From positions 1-17,740 of the forward strand of contig CABUDJ010000043.1 of the NCBI GenBank assembly GCA_902490325.1: 17,740 nt of DNA, in the 5' to 3' direction. Below are positions 7,182 through 13,526 of the stretch, one piece after another. The first letter of the stretch is position 1. Every line of letters begins with the position of its first letter. The notes under the pieces were generated by a model. The model was not told the origin of the DNA, ran no database searches, and saw nothing but the letters and a program-made list of their open reading frames with translations. A program made the position numbers and the translations under genes. Source of the stretch: an uncultured Collinsella sp. (GTDB lineage Bacteria; Actinomycetota; Coriobacteriia; Coriobacteriales; Coriobacteriaceae).

Positions 7182-7985
7182 TTAGGCGGTGGCGATGATG
7201 AGGGTTGGGGCGCCGGCGTCGGTGGCCTCGGCGATTGAGATGGCAACAGCATCGTCGGGGTCGCGGTCCATCACGACGGTGTCGACATCGGTCAGCTCGG
7301 CAAAGCGGTACATGCCGCGTCCGTTAACCTTGCTGGCGTCCATGAGGGCGACGCTTTGACGGGCGGCACCGACCATAGCCGCTTTGGTCTCGGCCATCTG
7401 CGGAAAGTCGGTCGTAAAGCCGCAGCTGGGGACAAAAGCGCCAGGGCACATGACGGCAAGATCGGCATGGACCATTTGAAGCGCTTGCATAGTGAGCGGT
7501 CCGTACAAATAACGATGGCCTTTGCGCAACGCCCCGCCCAGCATGACGACATCGACTGAGGGCATGCTCTCGTCGATGTAATCGGCAATGGTAATGTCTG
7601 CTGTGATGACGGTGATACCGTCGCGTTGATCGAGGAGCCGGACGAACTCGAGCGCCGTGGTGCCCGAGTCGACGAGCAACGTGTCGCCGTCATTGACGAG
7701 CTCGATGGCGCTTTGCGCGATGGCCTGCTTGGCGGCGACGTTGACATTGATGCGGCGATCCTGCGTGGAAACGGTCAGGCGTTTGTGGAGCGATACGGCA
7801 CCGCCATGCGTGCGGCGCAGCTTGCCTGCTTCGGCGAGCGCGTCCAGGTCGGCGCGGGCGGTGACGGAGGACACGCCAAAGGTCTGGGCGATTTCTGCTA
7901 CCTGCACCGAGGCATTATGCTCGAGCATTTCCATAATGGCGGTACGGCGTTCGTCGGCAAAAGCACGGTTGGTGGCTTGGGCCAT
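7182..7985 (-). CDS. DeoR-family sugar-phosphate-responsive regulator
   Basis: The 267-aa protein has the classic DeoR layout. An N-terminal helix-turn-helix sits at about 28-50 (VAEIAQTFGVSSVTARADLDALAE), followed by the family hallmark LRRTHGGAV (57-65). A C-terminal sugar-phosphate sensor domain contains LLVDSGTTALEF (about 103-114). The frame extends to an ATG at 8042, but that start lacks a ribosome site. The ATG at 7985 follows GGAGCAAGC and gives the usual family N-terminus. The gene is divergent from the class II aldolase gene, so a phosphorylated sugar of that pathway is the likely effector. That link is inferred from position only. A palindrome overlapping its predicted -10 suggests autoregulation. 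Confidence 0.9.
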   Translation of the reverse strand: MAQATNRAFADERRTAIMEMLEHNASVQVAEIAQTFGVSSVTARADLDALAEAGKLRRTHGGAVSLHKRLTVSTQDRRINVNVAAKQAIAQSAIELVNDGDTLLVDSGTTALEFVRLLDQRDGITVITADITIADYIDESMPSVDVVMLGGALRKGHRYLYGPLTMQALQMVHADLAVMCPGAFVPSCGFTTDFPQMAETKAAMVGAARQSVALMDASKVNGRGMYRFAELTDVDTVVMDRDPDDAVAISIAEATDAGAPTLIIATA

Positions 7986-8079
7986 GCTTGCTCCATTCTC
8001 GGCTAAATTTGCAGGAATTGTGTTGACTCTATTTTCGTTCATTTTCTTTTTGAGTAAGAAAAGACCTTTCGATTACTTA

Positions 8080-8095
8080 TCTTTTCTATAAAAGA
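8080..8095. promoter_or_regulatory. Candidate operator overlapping the regulator's -10
   Basis: The palindrome TCTTTT-ctat-AAAAGA covers the predicted -10 of the DeoR-type gene. A related AAGAAAAGA lies at 8057-8065. Its position suits autorepression. Confidence 0.4.
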
Positions 8096-8113
8096 AAGAC
8101 GCTGAACACTCAA
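8085..8113 (-). promoter_or_regulatory. Predicted promoter of the DeoR-family gene
   Basis: On the minus strand TTGAGT (8108-8113) and TATAGA (8085-8090) are separated by exactly 17 nt. Transcription would start near 8078 and give a leader of about 90 nt to the ATG at 7985. Confidence 0.5.
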
Positions 8114-8319
8114 AATTCAATATCGAACATGTCCACTCGGCTCAAATTCCTTCCGTTTACTTTTCAAAAACGACTGTATTGACCTGCATGGGCTCAATAT
8201 CTCGCGCGTGCAAAGCCGCTGAATTTCATACAATGAGCGCAGCAAAACGCAAGGTAAAACGCCTTGCGGACACGTACGCCCGATGTCCAGATGCGGGCGA
8301 GGGAGAGGAGCAAACGCTC

Positions 8320-9177
8320 ATGGCACTTGTTACCACCGAAAAGATGCTCAAGGACGCTCAGGCCGGCCACTACGCTGTTGGCGCTTTCAACGTCGAGAAC
8401 CTCGAGTTTGTTATGGCCGTTCTGGCCGCTGCCGAGGAGACCAAGTCCCCCGTCATCATGCAGACCACCCCGGGCACCATCAAGACCGCTGGTCTGGACT
8501 ACTTCTACGGCATGGTCAAGGCTGCCGCCGAGCGCGCTTCCGTGCCCGTCGCTCTGCACCTCGATCACGGCGATGGCTATGACCGCTGCATGCAGGCTTT
8601 CCGCACGGGCTACACCTCTGTCATGATCGACGGTTCGCACGAGTCCTTCGAGGACAACATCGCCCTGACCAAGTCCGTCGCCGACGCTGGCCGCGCCATG
8701 GGCGTGCCCGTCGAGGCCGAGCTCGGTAAGGTTGGCGGCAAGGAGGACGACGGTCCCGCGGTTGAGGGCGAGAGCCCCTACACCGACCCTGCCGAGGCCA
8801 AGGAGTTCGTCGAGCGTACCGGCTGCACCTCCCTCGCAATTGGCGTTGGCACCAGCCACGGTGTGTACACGAGCGATCCGCACATCGAGCAGTCCGTGGT
8901 CAAGGCTATCCGCGACGCCGTCGACGTGCCGCTGGTTCTGCACGGCACCTCCGGTGTGCCCGATGAGCAGGTTGCCGAGGCTGTGAAGAACGGCATCTGC
9001 AAGGTTAACTACGCCACCGAGCTGCGTCAGGCCTACACCAAGGGCTTCATGGCCTACATGGCCGAGAACCCCGCCTGCTTCGACCCCAAGAAGCCGGCTA
9101 AGGAGGGTATGCGTGAGATCACCGAGCTGGTTAAGATCCGCATGACCAACCTCAACTCTGTGGGCAAAGCAGAGTAA
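8320..9177 (+). CDS. Class II ketose-bisphosphate aldolase (fructose- or tagatose-bisphosphate)
   Basis: Zinc-dependent aldolase that splits a ketose-1,6-bisphosphate into dihydroxyacetone phosphate and glyceraldehyde-3-phosphate. The protein is 285 aa, in the range of the FbaA/GatY/KbaY group. Catalytic Asp82 and zinc-binding His83 are in HLDHGDGYD. The ELGKVGGKEDD loop is at 134-144. Zinc-binding His180 (GVGTSHGVY) and His208 (LHGTSG) follow, and KVNYATELR (228-236) is the phosphate-binding end. The frame is open from 8179, but the ATG at 8320 has GAGGAG 9 nt upstream and starts the conserved fold. Fructose-1,6-bisphosphate is the default substrate. The PGTIKTAGLDYFYGMVKAAAE stretch resembles GatY/KbaY, so tagatose-1,6-bisphosphate is possible. 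Codons are strongly biased, which suggests high expression and favours a glycolytic role. Confidence 0.92.
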   Translation: MALVTTEKMLKDAQAGHYAVGAFNVENLEFVMAVLAAAEETKSPVIMQTTPGTIKTAGLDYFYGMVKAAAERASVPVALHLDHGDGYDRCMQAFRTGYTSVMIDGSHESFEDNIALTKSVADAGRAMGVPVEAELGKVGGKEDDGPAVEGESPYTDPAEAKEFVERTGCTSLAIGVGTSHGVYTSDPHIEQSVVKAIRDAVDVPLVLHGTSGVPDEQVAEAVKNGICKVNYATELRQAYTKGFMAYMAENPACFDPKKPAKEGMREITELVKIRMTNLNSVGKAE

Positions 9178-9201
9178 CAGCAAGGGTACTCTGATCCCAC
9201 C

Positions 9202-9352
9202 GGACGGTTTGGGCGGGTCCCGTACTTAGTTTCCAAAACGTCCTCGCGCATGAAGGCCCCCGTTGTCTCGCTTCTTCGAAGCGTTGACAACGGGGGCCTT
9301 CGCGCTGCGGAATGATTTTGGAAACTAAGTACGGGACCCGCCCAAACCGTCC
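9202..9352. repeat. 151-bp nested hairpin with a perfect 37-bp stem
   Basis: The outer arms 9202-9238 and 9316-9352 are exact reverse complements over 37 bp. Inside, 9252-9267 pairs with 9286-9301 (16 bp, perfect). At the tip CGCTTC (9269-9274) pairs with GAAGCG (9278-9283) around TTC. Most of the element can fold into one rod. It lies between the convergent fba and HAD phosphatase genes. The inner stem looks like a terminator stem, but no T run follows on either strand. It codes for nothing apparent. Confidence 0.9.
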
Positions 9353-9486
9353 TGCTCAATCGCCCTTGTGGCGTTAGTGTCGGAAAAATAAGACGTTGCT
9401 TTTTGCCCCCTGCGGAAAGATTGGGGAACTAAGCCCTCGTCCCTCCCAAGTTGACCTTCTCGAGGTCGTCGCCCTTGTGGCGTTAG
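9316..9486. repeat. Two diverged direct units ending in the same 18 bases
   Basis: Unit A (9316-9377) begins TTTTGGAAACTAAG. Unit B (about 9420-9486) begins with the related TTGGGGAACTAAG. Both pass through a GTCCC/CCC-rich stretch and end in the identical TCGCCCTTGTGGCGTTAG (9360-9377 and 9469-9486). Unit A includes the right arm of the 37-bp hairpin. A rough inverted third copy of the unit-B head lies at about 9496-9525 and overlaps the 3' end of the HAD phosphatase gene. No gene lies in 9178-9510. Confidence 0.7.
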
Positions 9487-9510
9487 GACTGCGAATTTGG
9501 GATGGGAGGG

Positions 9511-10134
9511 TTACTTGGTTGTTAGGGTTAGCAGGTCGTTGGGGGTTTTGAGGTTGTAGGTGGCGTTTGGGATGTCTTGGTGTGATCCCCATGCTGCTCT
9601 GGCAAAACTGACCCCTGCTGAAGTTGCGCATTGTTCGTCGTAGACGGTGTCGCCAACGTAGACGACGTTGCCAGGATTCGCGCCCGTACGTCGGAGATAT
9701 TCGAGCATGGGTGCGGGCGAAGGCTTGTGCTCGGTTGTGTCTTCGACAAGGATGATGTGTTCAAAAAACTTATCGAAGCCAAGGGGTGCAATTTCGTCTG
9801 TGTATTCGTCGCGCGCACGTGAGGAGACGATGCCAAGTTTGCAGCCGTTGTCGGAGAGTGTTGCGATAACTTCGTGCAAGCCGGGAAACACGCTGATGGT
9901 GCTTTTAAAGCTGGCGGCAACTTGGCACCAGCGATCCAGCGTTGCCTGTGAGTAGATCCCAAGTTTCTCAAGGGCATCCTTGCCGGGTATGCCGAGGGCA
10001 AATTCAAGCTCGTGTCGGGGGAGCGTTTTGCCGGTTTCTTCTTGGACAATCTGGCCAAGCGATGATAGAACGCTTTCTTCTGTATCTGCCAATGTCCCAT
10101 CAACGTCAAATACGATATGGTCAAAGTGCTTCAT
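9511..10134 (-). CDS. HAD-superfamily phosphatase, phosphoglycolate-phosphatase-like
   Basis: Cytoplasmic Mg-dependent phosphatase of 207 aa, the size of subfamily I HAD enzymes (Gph/beta-phosphoglucomutase type) with an alpha-helical cap. Motif I is DVDGTLAD with the nucleophile Asp10 and acid/base Asp12. Motif II is VSSRAR (103-108), motif III Lys is K137 (EHKPSP), and motif IV is VGDTVYDEQ with D162 and D166. The ATG at 10134 follows AGGAG by about 8 nt. The gene is 56 nt behind the AraC-type gene on the same strand and probably shares its transcript. The substrate cannot be told from motifs; phosphoglycolate or a sugar phosphate are both possible. The last codons and the stop lie within a diverged repeat element. 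Confidence 0.85.
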   Translation of the reverse strand: MKHFDHIVFDVDGTLADTEESVLSSLGQIVQEETGKTLPRHELEFALGIPGKDALEKLGIYSQATLDRWCQVAASFKSTISVFPGLHEVIATLSDNGCKLGIVSSRARDEYTDEIAPLGFDKFFEHIILVEDTTEHKPSPAPMLEYLRRTGANPGNVVYVGDTVYDEQCATSAGVSFARAAWGSHQDIPNATYNLKTPNDLLTLTTK

Positions 10135-10190
10135 ATGATTGCTCCTCTCTGTTGTTTGCCTGCAAGTTTGATGCGGTGACAGAAGAAAGG

Positions 10191-11129
10191 CTAGCGGGAT
10201 TTCTGCCTGGTGCTATCGAGATTCTGCCTCGCTGCTCGATAGCTCGAGGGAGTGCATCCCATTTGTTCTTTAAATACCTGGCCAAGATGGCTTGCTGTCG
10301 CAAAGCCGCATTGGCGCGCGACTGTCTGGACCGTTCGCGTGGTGTGTGCCAAAAGTTCGCAAGCACGGTTTACGCGGTATGCGCGCAGATATGCCGCCGG
10401 GGTCGTTCCTGCGCAAGCTTCGATAATGCGGTAACACTCTCTTTCGCTTACGCCGGCTGCAGATGCCATCTGGGGCACATCTATAGCGGCTGCATAGTTT
10501 GCGCGGATATAGTCCAGGATTGCCTTGAACTGTACGTCGCGGTTGGTCATCCAAGAGGCGTTGTCGGAGGAAAAGAGCGGTTCGGCCTTGGCGTAAATCT
10601 GAATCCAGAGCTCTGACAAACTATTTCGAAGCGCCATCTCGTTCTGCGGCCGTTGAAGGTCGTGGTTAAAGGAACTCTTTAGCAAATCGATAAAGGGCAT
10701 ATCGTCGGGGTTGGTGGGCGACCATTTGAGCACATCGACGCCTCGACATTGCAGCAAAGGATTGATATAGCGCTTTTGAAGGTGTCCCGCGGGATCGCCG
10801 AGCATCGACGGCTGAAAGATATGCAACATTTGAATGGCTGGTGCCGAATTGGGTGATTGCAGCGTGCTGTGCAAAACGCCGCCGTTGATAAAGCCGGCGG
10901 ACCCTTCCTCAAAGCGTACGTGCTCATGAGCCGCGCGCGTTCGATAGTCAATCGCTCCCTGCTCCATGTAGAAAAGCTCAACTTCGGAATGCCAGTGCCA
11001 GGGGACGGAATTGCCCGGATAGCGAGCGAATTCTGCGCGTTCGGCAATATAGGGCCAGTCTTCGGCGGTCTCGGGAAACGCTTCCTCGCGTCCTCCGCGG
11101 TGCAATTCTATGTGATCCATGTTTCGCAT
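10191..11129 (-). CDS. AraC-family transcriptional regulator with N-terminal cupin
   Basis: The 312-aa regulator has an N-terminal cupin effector domain (about 35-100), with the histidine motif VPWHWHSEVELFYMEQG at 42-58. Two helix-turn-helix segments lie in the C-terminal 100 residues, the first around MASAAGVSERECYRII and the second around TVQTVARQCGFATASHLGQVFKEQMG, followed by CTPSSYR. This is the layout of AraC regulators of sugar or glycoside use. Two starts are possible: ATG at 11129 and ATG at 11120. Neither has a ribosome site. The first is preferred because it sits 6 nt after a TATACT -10 box, which suggests a leaderless transcript. The HAD gene follows 56 nt downstream and may be its target or partner. 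The effector is unknown. Confidence 0.88.
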   Translation of the reverse strand: MRNMDHIELHRGGREEAFPETAEDWPYIAERAEFARYPGNSVPWHWHSEVELFYMEQGAIDYRTRAAHEHVRFEEGSAGFINGGVLHSTLQSPNSAPAIQMLHIFQPSMLGDPAGHLQKRYINPLLQCRGVDVLKWSPTNPDDMPFIDLLKSSFNHDLQRPQNEMALRNSLSELWIQIYAKAEPLFSSDNASWMTNRDVQFKAILDYIRANYAAAIDVPQMASAAGVSERECYRIIEACAGTTPAAYLRAYRVNRACELLAHTTRTVQTVARQCGFATASHLGQVFKEQMGCTPSSYRAARQNLDSTRQKSR

Positions 11130-11135
11130 GGCATC

Positions 11136-11141
11136 AGTATA
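11136..11141 (-). promoter_or_regulatory. -10 box that suggests leaderless AraC-type transcript
   Basis: TATACT on the minus strand (5/6 to consensus) ends 6 nt before the ATG at 11129. Transcription would therefore start at or next to the start codon. No clear -35 is seen. Confidence 0.4.
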
Positions 11142-11154
11142 AAGCGCGATGGGC

Positions 11155-11364
11155 TTAGATTGCTCTTGCCTGTTCGGGGAACGCCTTGTCTAGGGATGCT
11201 TGGAGCTTTTCGAAGGATGCTCGTAAGTTGAGGCTCTGATCGGCTGAGCGCTTGGTTTTTGTGGTGGGGGAGTCGAGGAGGCCGTTTCTCTGTGTCGGGG
11301 GGAAGGAGAAAAGGTTTGCATGATTTAGGGATGGCTGCTGTGCTGCGTCATTGGAAGAATGCAT
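11155..11364 (-). CDS. Small hypothetical protein, 69 aa
   Basis: I do not recognise this protein. It is hydrophilic and rich in Ser, Asn and Gln, with a possible amphipathic helix at the C-terminus (RASFEKLQASLDKAF) and no membrane segment. The ATG is preceded by GAGGAG at 11 nt, slightly far. The upstream open frame stops two bases before this ATG (TAA-GC-ATG), an arrangement typical of translational coupling. It lies 25 nt before the AraC-type gene on the same strand. The coding status is moderate: the length could arise by chance, but the start context supports translation. Confidence 0.4.
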   Translation of the reverse strand: MHSSNDAAQQPSLNHANLFSFPPTQRNGLLDSPTTKTKRSADQSLNLRASFEKLQASLDKAFPEQARAI

Positions 11365-11366
11365 GC

Positions 11367-11516
11367 TTATGCGGTCTCCTCGATGTCCACCAAAAGGTTG
11401 CGCACAGGGTGTGCTGCTAGGTCCCGTGCGTTGGCAGTATTATGCAGCGGACCGTTCAAAGAAGCGCTAAAGAAAGGCTTAACCTGGTTTGGTGTTACGA
11501 TGAAACCGCAGGTCAA
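11367..11516 (-). pseudogene. Short open frame or gene remnant upstream of the 69-aa ORF
   Basis: The minus-strand frame is open from a stop at 11562-11564 to TAA at 11367-11369. It has no ATG; the longest TTG start is at 11516 (49 codons) and lacks a ribosome site. The translation has a protein-like ending (ANARDLAAHPVRNLLVDIEETA, in part) and ordinary codon use. Its GAGGAG codons would form the ribosome site for the next ORF. It may be the 3' remnant of a longer gene whose 5' end is lost, or a short leader peptide. No family is recognised. Confidence 0.3.
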
Positions 11517-11617
11517 GGCTATTGAGTAACACTCTTGAAAGGTTTTGAGCTTAAGGGCTTTCTAAGGTTTGTGACGTGGATGTGGCGCGGACGTGCGGAG
11601 CGTGTGAATGCTCGCTG

Positions 11618-12592
11618 TTAGCGCTGCGGCTCTGCGGCCCGTACCTGCTCGATGACCTTTTCCATCGTGGCGTCGATGCGGTCCTTTTTGAGTTCGCATT
11701 CCCAGATGGTTATAGGCGTCCAGCCCATTTGAGTGAGTGCTGCCACGGCAGCGTGGTCGCGCTCGACGTTGCGACGGAACTTTGCCTCCCAAAACTCAAC
11801 GTTGCGCTTGGGCTGGCTGGGGTTGCACTTGGGGCAGCGGTGCCAAAAGCAGCCGTTGACGAAGATGGCGATCTTCCGCCCGGGAAAGGCGATGTCGGGC
11901 TTGCCGGGTACCTTCCATTCCAAACGATAGCCCGTAAGGCCCGCTGCGCGCAGGCGCTGTCGTACGAGCAGCTCGGGCTTGGTGTTGGCGCGCCTGTTGC
12001 CCTTCATTGACTTTTTGATGGCGGCGCGACGGCGCACCAGTTCACGCTCGTCGGCGGAAAGGTCCGAGGTATCGATGCCGTCCAGCAGGCCGGGCTTGGG
12101 ACGCTTTTTGCTGCGGCGCTTAGGTGCGCGCTTGGGTTTGGCGGCTGTGTTGGGCGCGGCGTCATCGGCGGAGCTTGCCTCGAGCCGGTCTTCCTTCAAC
12201 TCAATCAGCGCATCGATAAGCCCTTTGTCGGCGGGCATCCACTCAACGGTGGCAAGCGAGGTGCGTGGAATCCAGCGGATATCGAGCTGGCGGTCGTGCT
12301 TCTGGGGCTCGCCGGACTCTTTGGCCATCGAGCAGTAGTAGCACTCCATGGAGAGATGGAAATCGGGGTAGTCGTACTCAACGGTATAGAAATCGCGCAG
12401 GTTGGTGACTTTTACCTGCAGTTCTTCCATGAGCTCGCGGCGTACGGCGTCCTCGGGCGTCTCGCCGCGCATGAGCTTGCCACCGGGGAACTCCCAAAGT
12501 CCCTGCATGTCGCCGTAGCCGCGCTGCACGGCAAGCAGCTCGTCAGATCCATCCTTGCGAATGATCCCAGCGGCAACATGAACAGTCTTCAA
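11618..12592 (-). CDS. NUDIX hydrolase - Vsr mismatch endonuclease fusion
   Basis: The 324-aa protein joins two DNA-repair folds. Residues 1-135 form a NUDIX domain of MutT type (VHVAAGIIRK, then the Nudix box G38-x5-E44-x7-R52-E53-L-x-E56-E57, with Gln59 where Gly is usual). MutT enzymes hydrolyse oxidised nucleotides such as 8-oxo-dGTP. Residues 135-180 are a Lys/Arg- and Ala-rich linker. Residues 195-320 match Vsr: NTKPELLVRQRLR, catalytic Asp233 in GKPDIAF, FVNGCFWHRCPKC (246-256) with zinc-type Cys/His, VEFWEAKFRRN, and TIWECEL with Cys299. Vsr nicks 5' of T in T:G mismatches. E. coli Vsr His64 is replaced by Asn247. The open frame runs back to 12958 only because it is antisense to the ABC gene. 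The real start is taken as TTG at 12592, 6 nt after AGAGAGGA. No Dcm-type methylase is nearby. Confidence 0.88.
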   Translation of the reverse strand: MKTVHVAAGIIRKDGSDELLAVQRGYGDMQGLWEFPGGKLMRGETPEDAVRRELMEELQVKVTNLRDFYTVEYDYPDFHLSMECYYCSMAKESGEPQKHDRQLDIRWIPRTSLATVEWMPADKGLIDALIELKEDRLEASSADDAAPNTAAKPKRAPKRRSKKRPKPGLLDGIDTSDLSADERELVRRRAAIKKSMKGNRRANTKPELLVRQRLRAAGLTGYRLEWKVPGKPDIAFPGRKIAIFVNGCFWHRCPKCNPSQPKRNVEFWEAKFRRNVERDHAAVAALTQMGWTPITIWECELKKDRIDATMEKVIEQVRAAEPQR

Positions 12593-12624
12593 CAGGAGTC
12601 CTCTCTCAACATCAACACATGGCA

Positions 12625-12657
12625 GGGTAGCTACCCGTACCTTACACAACGGTAAGG
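12625..12657. promoter_or_regulatory. Two palindromes, candidate operators in the divergent spacer
   Basis: GGGTAGCTACCC (12625-12636) is a perfect 12-bp palindrome. Four bases later CCTTAC-acaacg-GTAAGG (12640-12657) is an 18-bp interrupted palindrome that resembles sites of MerR-family regulators. Both lie between the start of the NUDIX-Vsr gene and the ABC transporter. The binding proteins are unknown. Confidence 0.45.
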
Positions 12658-12692
12658 CAAGCGTAAGCCATATCGATGGTAGCTGACTCGTC

Positions 12693-12730
12693 TTCTTGCG
12701 ACTATAGATGCCGTAGACTAATCGCAAGAA
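12693..12730 (+). promoter_or_regulatory. Inverted repeat around the -10 of the ABC transporter gene
   Basis: TTCTTGCGA (12693-12701) and TCGCAAGAA (12722-12730) are perfect 9-bp arms around 20 nt. A -10-like TATAGA (12703-12708) lies in the loop, and the right arm runs into the AAAGGA ribosome site (12729-12734). It could be an operator or an RNA hairpin that affects translation. The -35 is weak. Confidence 0.45.
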
Positions 12731-12740
12731 AGGACTCGGT

Positions 12741-13526
12741 ATGCAAACCACGCACATGGCGACCCCGGTACTGGAGGTCGCGCATCTCGAAAAGGTATAC
12801 GGAGCGCTAGGCAACGTGACCCGCGCGCTCAACGACGTCAGCTTTACCGTCAACCGCGGCGAATTTGTTGGCATCATGGGCGCTTCGGGCTCGGGCAAGT
12901 CGACGTTGCTCAATTGCGTCTCGACCATCGATAGCGCCACAAGTGGCACGATCCGCATTAACGGTCAGGACGTGACGCGCATGAAGCAGGCCAAGCTTTC
13001 GCAGTTCCGCCGCGAGGAACTCGGCTTTATCTTCCAAGACTCCAACCTGCTCGATACGCTCACAGCACGCGAGAACATCGCCCTGCCGCTCACCATCGCC
13101 CGCACAAACTCGGCAGAGATCTCGACCCGCGTGCAGGATGTGGCAGCGCGCCTGTCCATCAGTCAGGTGCTCGACAAGTATCCCTACCAGATGTCCGGCG
13201 GTCAGCAACAGCGCGTTGCCGCGGCTCGCGCGCTCGTCACCGACCCCACCATGATCATGGCCGACGAGCCCACCGGCGCCCTCGATTCTAAAAGCGCTCG
13301 TCTGCTGCTCGAGAGCCTGGAGGCCCTCAATCGCCGCCTGCGCGCCACCGTGCTCATGGTCACGCATGACAGCTTTGCCGCCAGCTACACGAGCCGCGTG
13401 TTGTTTATCCGCGACGGCAAGATCTTCACCGAGCTGCGCCGCGGCGACACCGACCGCCGAGAGTTCTTCGACCGCATTATGGAGGTCGTTGCCATGATGG
13501 GCGGTGAGGGCTCCGATGCTCTGTAA
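12741..13526 (+). CDS. ABC transporter ATP-binding protein, BceA/LolD-like
   Basis: The ATPase subunit (261 aa) of an FtsX-type ABC transporter. Walker A GASGSGKST is at 47-55, the Q-loop Gln at 99, the signature SGGQQQR at 152-158, Walker B IMADEPTGALD at 172-182, and the switch His at 209 in VTHD. The length and the partner permease fit the BceAB group, which in Firmicutes removes or senses peptide antibiotics such as bacitracin and lantibiotics at the membrane. The ATG at 12741 has AGAAAGGA 6 nt upstream. It overlaps the permease start by 11 nt. A second possible ATG (codon 6) would delete only five residues. No BceRS two-component pair lies in the window, so the sensing role is open. Confidence 0.92.
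   Translation: MQTTHMATPVLEVAHLEKVYGALGNVTRALNDVSFTVNRGEFVGIMGASGSGKSTLLNCVSTIDSATSGTIRINGQDVTRMKQAKLSQFRREELGFIFQDSNLLDTLTARENIALPLTIARTNSAEISTRVQDVAARLSISQVLDKYPYQMSGGQQQRVAAARALVTDPTMIMADEPTGALDSKSARLLLESLEALNRRLRATVLMVTHDSFAASYTSRVLFIRDGKIFTELRRGDTDRREFFDRIMEVVAMMGGEGSDAL

Larger units (their letters stand above)
7986..8319. other. Divergent regulatory spacer, DeoR-type gene to aldolase gene
   Basis: No gene is seen in this spacer. The left part, 8030-8170, is strikingly AT-rich compared with its surroundings and contains runs of CTTTY and AAAGA that recur in both orientations, suitable for a DeoR-type operator. The right part, 8180-8319, can be read in frame with the aldolase but lacks conserved sequence. 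A possible -10 (TACAAT, 8229-8234) lies before the aldolase gene, without a good -35. Confidence 0.5.

Noticed and set aside
8179..8319. In-frame extension of the aldolase by 47 residues
   Set aside because: The conserved fold begins at the ATG at 8320, which has a strong GAGGAG site. The extension is basic and unlike any aldolase N-terminus.
9239..9315. Invertible promoter segment between the 37-bp inverted repeats
   Set aside because: The enclosed 77 bp are themselves palindromic and contain no promoter-like sequence, and no recombinase gene is near.
11503..11515. 13-base match AAACCGCAGGTCA with 15896-15908
   Set aside because: Several 13-base matches are expected by chance between two places in a window of this size, and the flanks do not align.
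12593..12958. N-terminal extension of the NUDIX-Vsr frame to 446 aa
   Set aside because: The extra 122 residues are mostly antisense to the ABC ATPase gene and look non-protein-like. The TTG at 12592 has a good ribosome site and begins the NUDIX fold.
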